Origin: Trema orientale
Taxonomy: Eukaryota > Streptophyta > Magnoliopsida > Rosales > Cannabaceae
Assembly (NCBI GenBank): GCA_002914845.1
Contig: JXTC01000399.1
Span: forward strand, 127,212 to 191,211
Reading direction: 5' to 3'
Length of the DNA stretch: 64,000 nucleotides
Below the pieces are notes generated by a model that saw only the letters and a list, made by a program, of their open reading frames with translations, made no database searches and was not told the origin of the DNA. Made by a program: the position numbers and the translations under genes. Position 1 is the stretch's first letter, and each line of letters starts with the position of its first letter. This document shows positions 46,006-56,914 of the stretch, piece after piece.

Positions 46006-47010
46006 TTTAATATACTCTCATCATGCACTTGTGTTATTGGTCATTTTATGAAATCAGAATCATGAAACACCACCATGATATGCCTCCAATCACACACCTA
46101 ATAGTCCTAGAAAGATCTCTTTTGGTACGACTTAGTTTTGCTTTATTTTTCTTCTTTAGTAAGTTTCTTATGTGTTAATTTATTTCATCCTTTAACAGAT
46201 AATGTATTCTTGTTTTCTGATATTATATCTCTTATGATTAGTGCTAATTGTAATTTGTGTCGCTATATATTCTTGTCATGAGAATATGGTAACCAATAAA
46301 TTATCTAACTATATCTTTTCTCTTCCTAGTAACATATACTGGATTGAATTCATTCCTATTTGTATCTGTCTCTATGTTTTTGAGAACTTGAGTTGATAAA
46401 GTTTGGTTTTTCCTCCAAAAAAGTTTTAAAAAAAAAGATCCCAACGTGAAGACATTTGTTAATATTACTATAGATCTATAAATCTATGGTTGTTTTCTCA
46501 CATATGAATTTAGATCTATGTAGTTTTTGTTGAATTTTATTGTTTCTGCATAATTTTCTATTGATATATTTAAAATCTGAAAATTTTGAATTCTATGTCT
46601 AGAAGGTTTTATGTAATCAAAGATCTTTGATCTTTCACAATTAAAGATTGATTTCCATGAAAGATTTATTCCAGTATTAGTCCTCAGTCGGAAGAGCCAA
46701 CTTGGTTGGCAGAAGGTGAGAATTTCATTTTCAATGGTATTTCTTAACATATGTTTTTGGTTTGTTGCTTCCATAATTTACTTTTAAGAAACAATGTGTA
46801 TGGTAAAAAAAAAGAAAAATTGTAAATCTGTTGAAGTTTTTCTCATAACTTCATATCCTCCCTCTCCCATGTACCAATCAATTTTGAAAATCATACCCCA
46901 AGTTCCCATACTTGTTTGTTTGTTTTTTTTTTTTTTTTGAGAAACTAAAAACATGTTCTTCTGCTGCTAATTAATAAAATCAGAAGGATAATTCTTTAAG
47001 CAATGTAGTC

Positions 47011-47042
<32 letters not shown>

Positions 47043-48388
47043 TCAAAAAAAAATTACTCATTAAAGCCTGAGTCTCTTGAGGAAGACTAGTAGATAGGGT
47101 GACAATTTGTCCTGTTCGTGTGAACTCAACAATTGTGTTGGCTTCAAGTTCATGTGTCATCCAATTTATGAAAATTGAAAATGTGTGTTGACTTCGAGTT
47201 CATGTGTCATCTGATTTATGAAAATTGAAAACGTATTGCAGATCGTAAATATGTAATTATTAGTTTACTTGATTTTTTTTTAAAAATTTGGTCTACAATA
47301 TTAAGTCCAAATTAGCTTATTAATTTAGTGCCTTCCATTGTATTCACATGAAATTATTATTTTTTAAATCATATAAAATAAAATAAATAAACTTAATTAA
47401 TTTGGTTGATCGAATCAATTAAGTGCTAAGCATGTCAATCAAACAGATTGAATACGAGTTATGTTTTTATTGCATGGGACAAACAATAAATACTGACCCC
47501 TCCTAAAACTAATACTAATAAGAGGTTGTAAAGTTCACGTCACACTTCAATATGCTTTTTTGACAATACTTTTGTAACAGTTCATCTGGGTCTTCCTTTG
47601 AATCAATTAAGTTTACTATAAATAAATTACTGGAATAAGAATACCAAACTCCAAATAATGCTCAAATTCTGTGATTAAAAAAATTCTATTATTAAAGAAG
47701 CCCGTCCATCTTTAAAGCTCTTTGTAAGCTTAAGTCTTTTTACGTTGCATTAAGAACCACAATTTTAAATTTGATGCCAATTTGGGAATTGACTGAGACA
47801 GAAACTAATTAGTCATATTCAATATATATACATCCACAAAATATAGAGCCTAGCTATAACACTAAAGCATATTAATGCCAAAAACGGTTTAGCAACTCTC
47901 ATAAGTCATCACAGTCAAATCCAAATTTAAGGACGTCATAGTCTAGGGGTGAACGTAGAGAGAGGTCGGATTTCTCATTTTCGCATTCTGGGTTGAAGGA
48001 AGATGAGAAGTGAGAACCGATTGATTATTCCATCATATATAGTTGTAATGTAATGATGTAGAGATTCCATCATAGCTGTAATATATAATATTGGAAGGGC
48101 CTCATTGTAATTTCAGTTCTAACTTCTAAGTCAAAATTTTCTTCATATTGTGTCGATTATAGTTTGATTGTGGGATTAGTAAAGTCTTATGTTTACGAAT
48201 GAGTTTCGAGATGAAAATGTCCAGAACCTAAAGATAAAGTTCAAGAGGCTCGGATAATTTGGGTTGGAAGGTTTGGGTTAGGACATCATATATCAAGTTA
48301 TGGAAAACACTTGAAAGTAATTCCGGATAATAAATATCTAGAAAGCCACACCAGTTATCTCACACACATTATGCAAACCAATCCGATA
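46006..48388. other. Intergenic AT-rich sequence
   Basis: No gene was supported. It contains a 50-bp tandem repeat at 47134, a (TA)n run at about 47012-47039 and a weak resemblance, near 46470-46600 (ACTATAGATCTATAAATCTATG), to the retroposon at 35076. Confidence 0.4.
47134..47233. repeat. 50-bp tandem duplication
   Basis: Two copies of TGTGTTG(G/A)CTTC(A/G)AGTTCATG...TTTATGAAAATTGAAAA lie head to tail. Confidence 0.85.
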
Positions 48389-48410
48389 TACTACAAAAAA
48401 GATATGCTAT

Positions 48411-48700
48411 CACGGCGCGTGTACGAACGCGCTGTGATAACAGACTAACTATCACGGCGCTTATTAAGCGCCGTGATAAGCGGATCTAATACCACGGCGC
48501 CTAATAGGCGCCGTGCTATCCTATTATTTAACGGCGCCTAAGAGGCGCCGTTATATTATACTTTTCACGGCGCCTTATGGGCGCCGTGATATACTATTTA
48601 ACGGCGCCTAATAGGCGCCGTTATATTAATCTTTTCACGGCGCCCATAAGGCGCCGTGATATGTTTTTCTCGGCGCCTATAAGGCGCCGAGGTAAGTGGC
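48411..48700. repeat. Left subterminal array of palindromes
   Basis: About eight units such as CACGGCGCTTATTAAGCGCC are each a short palindrome (ACGGCGCC...GGCGCCGT). In En/Spm elements such repeats bind the TNP1/TnpA protein. Confidence 0.85.
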
Positions 48701-49883
48701 CTAATAAATAAAGGGCCAGACGAAGCCCAGCATGCGCAGTAATTTTTGTCACTAAAATTAGATTACTCATTGTGTTAACCATGATTTTGACCAATTATTT
48801 TGTAGAAATTTCATGTTTTGGGTTATATTTGAAAGATTTCATATTTAGAACCCTAATTTATCAAATGTGAATATCTTGAGCATGCATTAATGATCTTTAC
48901 TCTTGTAAGTATTAGTTAGACTATTTATTTACTAGAAATCATATTTTTGGGTGTGTTTTGCTATTTAACTACAAATTAATCCGAATTTGTTATTATTTTG
49001 TTGCTTTTTTTTTAGGTGAAATGTGACTTGATTTAGTTGTAAAAAGTTTCAAATTGTAGGTGTGATATATTTATTTATACCAATTTCATGTTTATTTACT
49101 AGAAATTATATATTAGGTTATGTTTTTTAATTTTTATCCTTAGTGTCAATTAATCCAAATTTATGCAATTTTAAATGACTATTGTGTAGTATTTTAGAAA
49201 TTTACATATACATTGTTATTATTGAATTCTATTTAATTTTTTATTTGTTAAACTTCTTATTTTGCATATATATATTTATTTCAAATATATGATTTTTCAA
49301 TTTTAAAGTGTTGTGGATTATAGATATTGAATTTTATTTATCATTTTAATTTGTGTATAGGTTTTAGTAGAAGTTGGAGTACTTAGATTACTTATAAATT
49401 AGCAAATTGAGCAAACTGAGGTATGTTTTCTCAATTTTTTTTTCTTTTATTAACTTACGTCACTTTCTAGATTGGTTATTTCTCATTATTTTACAATGTT
49501 TAAACTAGATGAGATATGAAATCATATAGAAAATTGTATGTTGTGGTGATATAATAATATTATAAATGTGTGAGATTGCTTGAATTTATTATTTGTATTG
49601 ATGTTATTTTGTTATTTGTTATATTTGGTTGATTGGTAACTTGTTTGTAACAAAGGAAACTAGTTAAGAAATAAATTAAGTTCTCAATTTGGTAGTACTT
49701 AGAAATACGAGAATAATTTGAAATAAGTGTTAATGTATAATTGTTGTTTTAGGTAGTCAAATGGTTAGTACTAGAAATAGGGGAGATTATGTGCAATTTT
49801 TTATGGTACTCAAATTAAGTTAGTTTTTTATATTAGTTGTTTAAGTTTTTTATTTTCTCTTTTGTTTTTCAATTGTGCTTAGA

Positions 49884-52150
49884 ATGGATAAGGAATGGAT
49901 GTTGGCGGATAGACTATCGACCGAATATAAAAAGGGAGTTGATAGCTTTTTGGAGTTTGCTATTGAAAATATCAAAGATTCCAATTTAATTCCGTGCCCG
50001 TGTATTAAATGTGAAAATTTGCAAAAAATATGTGTTAAAAAGATAAAAGAACACTTATATTTCAATGGAATAGATCAAAGTTACAAACAATGGATTTGGC
50101 ATAGTGAAAAGGTTCCAATTACCGAATTTTCATCAAAAAATCCTATAAGAGATGATTATGAGTTAGATTTAAATGATGATCTTTTTGAAATGATTGATGA
50201 TGCACAGTATGAAACAGATGTAGATCCTATTAAGTTTCAATCACTACTTAATGATGCTGAGAAACCAATCTATCCGGGTTGTACGAAATTTACAAAGTTG
50301 TCTGCACTATTGAAATTGTACAATTTGAAAGCAAGACATGGATGGAGTGATAAGAGTTTTTCAGACTTGTTAGCTTTACTAGGAGAGATGTTGCCAAATG
50401 ATAATGAGATGCCACATTCCTTTTATGAGGCCAAAAAGACTTTGTGCTCATTGGGTATGCAACATGACAAAATTCACGCTTACCCAAATGATTGTATTTT
50501 ATATCGAAAGAAATTTAAAGATGCAATTTCTTATCCAGTATGTGGTGAGCCTAGGTGGCAATAGAATAAGAACTCTGAAGAGATAAAGGTTGGAACCCCT
50601 GCTAAGGTTTTGTGGTATATTCCTCCAATTCCTCATTTTACTCGTCTATTCCGAAATCGTGACCATGCTAAAGATCTTACATGGCATGCAAATGAGAGGA
50701 TAGAAGATGGTAAACTTAGACATCCAGCTGATTCAACGGCTTGGAAAACAATAGATTACAAGTGGCCTTCTTTTGGAAGTAATCCAAGAAATCTTCGTCT
50801 TGGTCTGTCTGCAGATGGTATTAATCCTCGTACAACTCTAAGTAGCAAATACAGTTGTTGGCCTGTAATGCTTGTAATCTATAATCTTCCTCCATGGTTG
50901 TGTATGAAAAGAAAGTTTACACTTCTTACAATGTTAATATCAGGACCTAAACAACCTGGTAATGACATTGATGTGTATTTAGCCCCGTTGATTGATGATT
51001 TGAATACTTTGTGGAATGATGGTATGAAAACTTATGATGCATATAAGGATGAAGATTTTACTCTCAAGGCTGTGTTATTGTGGACAATCAATGACTTCCC
51101 TGCATACGGAAATTTGTCTGGATTTTCCACTAAAGGATATAAAGCGTGTCCTATTTGTGATGAGAAAACAAGTTGTCAGTTCTTAACACATGCTAGAAAA
51201 TTGAGTTATATGGGCCATAGAAGGTTTTTACCTCGCAAACATATATATAGAAATTGGAAAAAAGCATTTAATGGTTCTCAAGAATTTGAATTGGCCCCAC
51301 AACCTTTAACTGGGACAGAGATACTAGAAACGGTTTCTAAACTGGAATTTCGGCTTGGAAAGGTTAAAATAAGTGATATCAATAAGAAAAGAAAAAGACG
51401 CAATAATGTGAAGGTTGTAAAAGCACCAAAGAGTTGTTGGAAGAAGAAATCTATATTCTTTGAGTTGGAATATTGGCAACATTTACTGCTGAGACATAAC
51501 TTAGATGTCATGCATATTGAAAAGAACATATGTGATAGTATAATTGGAACCTTATTAAATATTCCAGGGAAGAATAAGGATAGCATTAGTGCCCGTATGG
51601 ATCTTGTTGACATGGGTGTTCGGACAGAGTTAGCTCCTAGAGTGGGGGAGAAGCGAACATATTTACACCCTGCTTGCTTCACATTGAAAAAGGAAGAAAA
51701 ATATCAATTGTGTCAATCCTTATTTAATGTGAAGGTTCCTGAAGGCTATTCTTCTAATATCAGAACATTAGTGGATATGAACAATTTGAAACTAGTTGGA
51801 CTTAAATCTCATGATTGTCATACACTAATGCAACATCTGCTACCTATAGNATGTGGTCCGGTTTATTTGAGATGGATGTATCCATTTGAGAGATACATGA
51901 AAATTCTAAAAGGATATGTTAGAAATCGAAGCCGGCCTGAAGGATTCATTGTAGAGTGTTATATCGCAGAGGAAGCTGTTGAGTTTTGTTCTGAGTATTT
52001 GGCAAATGTAGAAGCTATCGGAGTGCCCACATTTTTAAACGTTAATAAAAGCGTAAGTGGTGGTATCGTGTGTACAATTAAACGAGAACAACTAGACCAA
52101 GCACATCGTACTGTGTTACAAAATATAGCAGAAGTCCAACTTTTCATCGA
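49884..52150 (+). pseudogene. tnp2-like: TNP2-type transposase of the En/Spm element, with in-frame stop
   Basis: The ATG at 49884 opens a Transpos_assoc-type N-terminus (MDKEWM..., a C-x-C-x2-C near 49995). The TNP2 domain follows: TKLSALLKLYNLKARHGW near 50287, then a TAG at 50562-50564. The same frame resumes with the PAKVLWYIPP segment and runs to 52150, with LSADGINP, CWPVMLVIYNLPPW, an LLWTINDFPAYG segment, CPIC and HNLDVMHIEKN (acidic catalytic region). A DUF4218-like segment (SHDCHTLMQHLLP near 51808) contains one unresolved base at 51850. A donor GTAAGT follows at 52151; the next likely exon (about 52241-52342) has further stops. It would cut and join transposon ends if intact. Confidence 0.85.
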
Positions 52151-52454
52151 GTAAGTTTTATTATGAAACAGATTTTCATTAATTAAATGTTGAATTCTTT
52201 AATAATAATGATTTACTTTGGGGCTGATTTGTTGAAGGGAGCATATAAAATAGATCAAAACACAATTCTCACTGAAATCAAAAAGAGAGAAGTGGATACA
52301 TGATGAACATCATCGAACTTTTATTAGTTAGTTTCGCAAAAAGGTAATTTCAACTAGTTGTTACAACTAATAGTTTTATTTCATTTTTCCCTATTCTGGA
52401 GTATAATTTGCGTGTGTGTGATTTTCTAATTGTTACCATTGCAATTTGAATAGA

Positions 52455-53115
52455 TTGTAGTTGAAATGAACAAGGCAATACACAATGTATCTGATACATT
52501 GAAATGGATATCACGTGGACCATCATTGGATGTAATTAAATATCAAGCTTATCAAGTTAATAGTGTCCATTTTAGCACAAGAGACCGCGATAACATAAGA
52601 ACAACCCAAAATAGTGGGGTAAGTATTGTTGCAAAAACCATACAATTTTCAAGTTCCAAGGATAAAAACCCAATAAAGAGTGATATAGTATACTATGGCG
52701 TTATCGCAGAAATTTGGGAACTTGATTTTGTTACATTTCGATTGCCGGTGTTTATGTGTCAATGGGTAGAGAGTAACCATGGGGTTAGAAAAGATGAGTT
52801 ATGCTTCACTTTAGTTGATCTAAACCGGATAGGTCATAAGAATGATCCATTTATAATGGCAACTCAAGCAAAACAAGTATTTTATGTCAATGATCCACTT
52901 GATGCTCGATGGTCAATTGTTCTTGCAACAAAACCGAAAGAATATCAAAATTTAGGAGTTGAAGATGAGAACGAAATACTTGTTGCTCATGAATCATTCT
53001 CAAAAGGAATTTCGGTGGAGGCTTTGATAGAAGATGTTAATGAAGATGATGTTACATGTTTACGAGATGATGGTGAAGGTATTTGGATTGATAATCAAAG
53101 AAAGAAACCAACGAG
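52455..53115 (+). pseudogene. DUF4216-like C-terminal exon of the transposase gene
   Basis: The open frame encodes about 220 aa with WISRGPS, a core around SDIVYYGVIAEIWELDF and a C-terminal acidic tail, matching the DUF4216 module that ends plant En/Spm TNP2 proteins. It begins after an AG acceptor (aatag) and ends ACGAG|GTACAA. The exon itself is open but belongs to a gene broken upstream. The downstream exon starts GTAATT and would hit a stop in the continuing frame, so the next ORF is probably a separate one. Confidence 0.75.
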
Positions 53116-53266
53116 GTACAAATCAAATAAGTTATATCTTTTTGTTTCGTTTTTCTATCTATGGATTGATATTTTGTTCTTTAAAATATGTTATCTCCTA
53201 TGTTTACATGTTTATTATTTTCTATCTTAATTTTTGATCTACATTAGTGGTCTTATTATTTAACAG

Positions 53267-54916
53267 GTAATTATTGAAATGAAAAATGAAGGTGAAGACG
53301 ATGTTTATCAATTTACACTATCACAAAGTCAAGTTGAAAGAAAATACAAAAAGAACCCAAGGGGAACAACTCAGATGAAGGAGTTGATTAAAAAAAGAAG
53401 TGAAAACAAAAAAGAAGTTGTCGCATACAATGAATGAGGACAACCAACTGGGGATGAAGGTAAACATCTGACGAGCTTTTGTGGCCTTATGGCTCGTCGC
53501 AAGATCCCAATCAATATTGATAACTGGACGCTTGTACCAAAGGACCTAAAAGATGAGCTTTGGCATATAATATTGGTATGAACTTAAATCTTTCTATTTC
53601 ATATTTATTAGAATATATATTTGGTATTAACATTATTTCTTTTACATTGTAGGAAACATTTGTATTAGACTACAAAGCAAAAACAGAAACTTTAAAAAGT
53701 TGTGGGAAAATGTGGAGAGATTTTAAGTCTAGGATTACAACTGAACTAATTTATGAGTATAGACATACTTGTCCAGAGTTATTAGAGCATCCTCCAGCAT
53801 CGTATGCACCATGGATTGAACCTAAAGTTTGGGATGAATTTGTTAAGAAAAGACTAAGTGCAGAATGGGAGGAAGCTAGAAAAGTACAACAGAAAAGAGC
53901 AACGCAAAATAAATATCCACATCGTATGTCTCGCTTGGGTTATGCTGGATTAGAATCTAAGATTGAAAAAGAGGAGGACCGATGTGGTATTGATAGATCT
54001 GAGCTATGGAGTAGAGGACGTATTCCTAAAAACGGAGGCCATACTGAGGAAATCAAAGTGATAGTTGATAGAATTGTAAGTTGCTTATTACAACATATTT
54101 ATTATATTATTTCCTAATTTTATTATAAGTATAGCATAGTCTAATGTTCAAATCTGTACATGTTTTGTAGGAAGATTATACCCAACAGTTCCAGGAGGGA
54201 AAACTCGAATTAGACGGTTCTAATGATATCTTAACAATGGCTTTAGGCACTCCTGAATATTCTGGACGTGTACGGGGAATGGGATTTCACGTTAGCCACA
54301 AACAATATTTTCATCAACCTGCTGCAACAAAGAAGCAACACCCATTTGATTTGAAACAATGGCAAGATGAACAAACAAGCAGGATGCAACAAATGCTTAA
54401 AGAACAAGAAGAACGGTTTAATGCACAAATTGCTAAGATTCTAGCAGGACAACAAAGTAATGTTGCTGGTTCTAATACAACTCTTTCACGGCCAGAAGTT
54501 CAAAGGGAAGAGGTGCAACCACAAGAGATACGTGTAGATCCAATGGTGGCTGTAGGAACATCTTCACGACTCAAAAAAGTATGTTTACATGAGTTTCTTT
54601 CTTATTTGTTTATTAATTACTTGTATTTAAAGATTGTGTTTTATTTTCTATATTATAGAACCGACCGTGCAAGCTTGCAGTGGGGTCTCGTGATAATATA
54701 GTTGCTTTAGAACATGTACAAGAGTCAACCTCATCAACTATTATTCACGGTAGAGAATTGGGGGAGCATAATTTGCGTGTATCAGTAGAGGTTGTTCTTG
54801 ATGCTACAGCCTTAATTCCTATTCCAAATCCAGATGATGATGCAAGGTTGGTAGGTGATGCACTTGGATCGCATCTTGCATGGCCTAAGATGCTTGTCAT
54901 CTTTGAAGATAATTCA
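53267..54916 (+). pseudogene. TNP1/Transposase_24-like gene, several exons, one stop
   Basis: Likely exons are 53267-53575, 53653-54075, 54171-54578 and 54659-54916, with GT/AG borders. The first contains a TGA near 53436, probably in place of a Trp codon. The second matches the plant Transposase_24 (En/Spm TNP1-like) pattern around FKSRITTELIYEY and APWIEPKVWDEFV. The third is Gln-rich with a likely coiled coil (QMLKEQEERFNAQIAKIL), suited to the DNA-binding, dimerising accessory protein. The fourth is less conserved. It is probably continuous with the protease exons downstream. Confidence 0.7.
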
Positions 54917-55015
54917 GTATAAAGACCCATTTTCCAAATAAATTCATGCTTTATTGAATTCTAATATGAATTATTAGCTTGATTGTTAACATATCATCAT
55001 TTATTTAGATTTTAG

Positions 55016-56362
55016 GAGTTTAATGATATAAATAGGCAACAAACAAGGAAGAATAAGTCTTCACAACCACAACCACCTCAAACACAAAAAAGAGTACATC
55101 CACAAAGAAAGAAAGCAGAATCTATTACACAAACACAGTTTACAATTGATGGTGCACCAGCTTCTATAAGATTACTATTGAATACCATTCAAGGAGCGGA
55201 TGAAGGTGTTGTTGTTAATGTTCCCTTTGATGAAGAAGTATTTGGAGAAGCATTTCATTTGCCTGTGTTCAAAGAAGACATAATTGAGTTTTGCACGTTA
55301 CAAAAGATTGGGGCTGTACCTATTACGTTATACATGAGGTAAGAATAGTTTATTTTTTTATATATATAGCACTTTATATATATACATGTATCTATGGTTG
55401 ATAATTATATAATACAACACTTGATCCACATTGAATTTTGTACTTGTAGGCGTTTACACCGTTTAGTGACCCAATATGGCTATCAAGATAGGTATATATT
55501 CATGGATCCTAGTGCAGTTGCTACAGAAGGTGGTCCACGTGAGGATCGTGCTATAAGTTTAGCAACCCGGATGTTATCAATGGAGAATGAACATCAATTT
55601 CTAATTACACCTTGGAATCATGGGTAAGATTTTAAACTTAACAAATTGTCATATCAACTACTTTGGATATGAAGTTAACTGTTACACTATTACTAATCTT
55701 TATCATCAATTTTATGAGTAGAGAACATTGGATGTTGCTTATCATTTATCCTTTCAAAGATTATGCATGGTTTCTAGATCCTCTCGGCTTAGCTCTTCGT
55801 GAGGAAATTGGTTTAACAATGATCGAGTAAGTTCTCTAATAGTTATTTTGTTATGGTTTAATTTTTTAGAGATTGTTTAGTTATAGTTGCTATCGCTAAT
55901 CTTTTTATTTTTGTGTTTGTATATTTTCAATTCAAAGTGCATTCAACATTTATAATGTAGAAAAAGGGAAGAAAGGAAGACCAAATGGTCCGGTTTATAA
56001 GTTAATAAAGGTACTAAACTTGCATTAATAATACTTGTTGGGTGGAAGATTAATTAAAATTACTTATGCCCTCTTTATATTTATGCATAGTGCCCAAAAC
56101 AACCAACAAGTGTTGAGTGCGGATTCTATATATGTAAATTTATGAGAGAAGTCATTGAACAAGCCAGTGTTAAATCATTTACCACAATGGTATGTAACCG
56201 TATGTTTTATTAGTTCTCTTGTAATTTAGAGTTTGATTGATTAATTTCTAACAAATAAGGTGTTTGAATTTGTAGTTTAATGGACAAAATTTCTACACAA
56301 AGGATGATATCAATGGACTTCTTGAAGAGTGGGTCGACGAACTAATACAATTTCTCATTTGA
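55016..56362 (+). CDS. Ulp1 (C48)-type cysteine protease module of the En/Spm element
   Basis: Exons at about 55016-55338, 55450-55622, 55721-55827, 55938-56010, 56091-56190 and 56276-56362 are open throughout, joined by GT/AG borders and closed by TGA. The first is basic (QQTRKNKSSQ...). Catalytic residues of the adenain/Ulp1 fold are in place: His in EHWMLLIIYP, Asp in LDPLG, Gln in KQPTS and Cys in VECGFYICKF. Such proteases occur in plant En/Spm and Mutator-like transposons and resemble SUMO/NEDD8 proteases; their role in transposition is not settled. Unlike the transposase, this part shows no stop. Whether it is expressed alone is unknown. Confidence 0.75.
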
Positions 56363-56637
56363 GGTTCTTAATCTTTGTTCATTTAAACTAAGTAGTCTTT
56401 GATGATCATGTTAGTTTGGCTTAGAAAACTAATGTACATATATACTTAGTTTATAGACTATATGTATATGATCATGATCAAGTTATTATGTTAATTTAAT
56501 TTTAGTATATAAATTTATAATTATACTCCATTTTAATTGAAATATGTGGTGTATATATGTAATGGAATTGGATTACATTTATAAAATTCCAGGGGGTTGA
56601 ATAGACAAATAAATTAAAAGAACCCCCTGGAAATATG

Positions 56638-56905
56638 TTCCACGGCGCTCTCTGAGTGCCTTAGTATTTGAAGATACCAAGGCGCTTATCAGGCGCTGTG
56701 GAAGGTCTTCCACGGCACCTTCCACGGCGCTTTACAAGCGCTTTGGTATCTTGGCTACCAAGGCGCTTGTAAAGCGCCGTGGAAGGTCGCCTAATAAGCG
56801 CCTTGGTATCCGGGACTTATTACGGCACCAGGAACCAAGGCGCTTTCGAGGGCGCCGTGATAGGCCTTTCAAGGCACTTAAGAAGCGCCTTGAAAGGCCT
56901 TTTTT
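56638..56905. repeat. Right subterminal array
   Basis: Units such as CCAAGGCGCTTGTAAAGCGCC alternate with GTGGAAGG. They are similar to but more diverged than the left array, and TNP1-like protein would be expected to bind here too. Confidence 0.8.
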
Positions 56906-56914
56906 ATTGTAGTA

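Larger units (their letters stand above)
48389..56914 (+). mobile_element. En/Spm (CACTA superfamily) DNA transposon, 8.5 kb
   Basis: The termini are TACTACAAAAAAG on the left and, in reverse complement, TACTACAATAAAAAAG on the right, close to the CACTACAA-type ends of this superfamily but with T for the first C on both sides. Subterminal arrays of GGCGCC palindromes lie inside both ends. The coding content is typical of plant autonomous members: TNP2 transposase, DUF4218/DUF4216-like segments, a TNP1/Transposase_24-like exon set and a Ulp1-type protease. No 3-bp target duplication is clear (ATA against TAT). Stops in the transposase make this copy non-autonomous. Confidence 0.9.

Noticed and set aside
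48411..48700. CRISPR-like array
   Set aside because: The regular palindromes are the subterminal repeats of a plant En/Spm transposon, and the organism is a plant.
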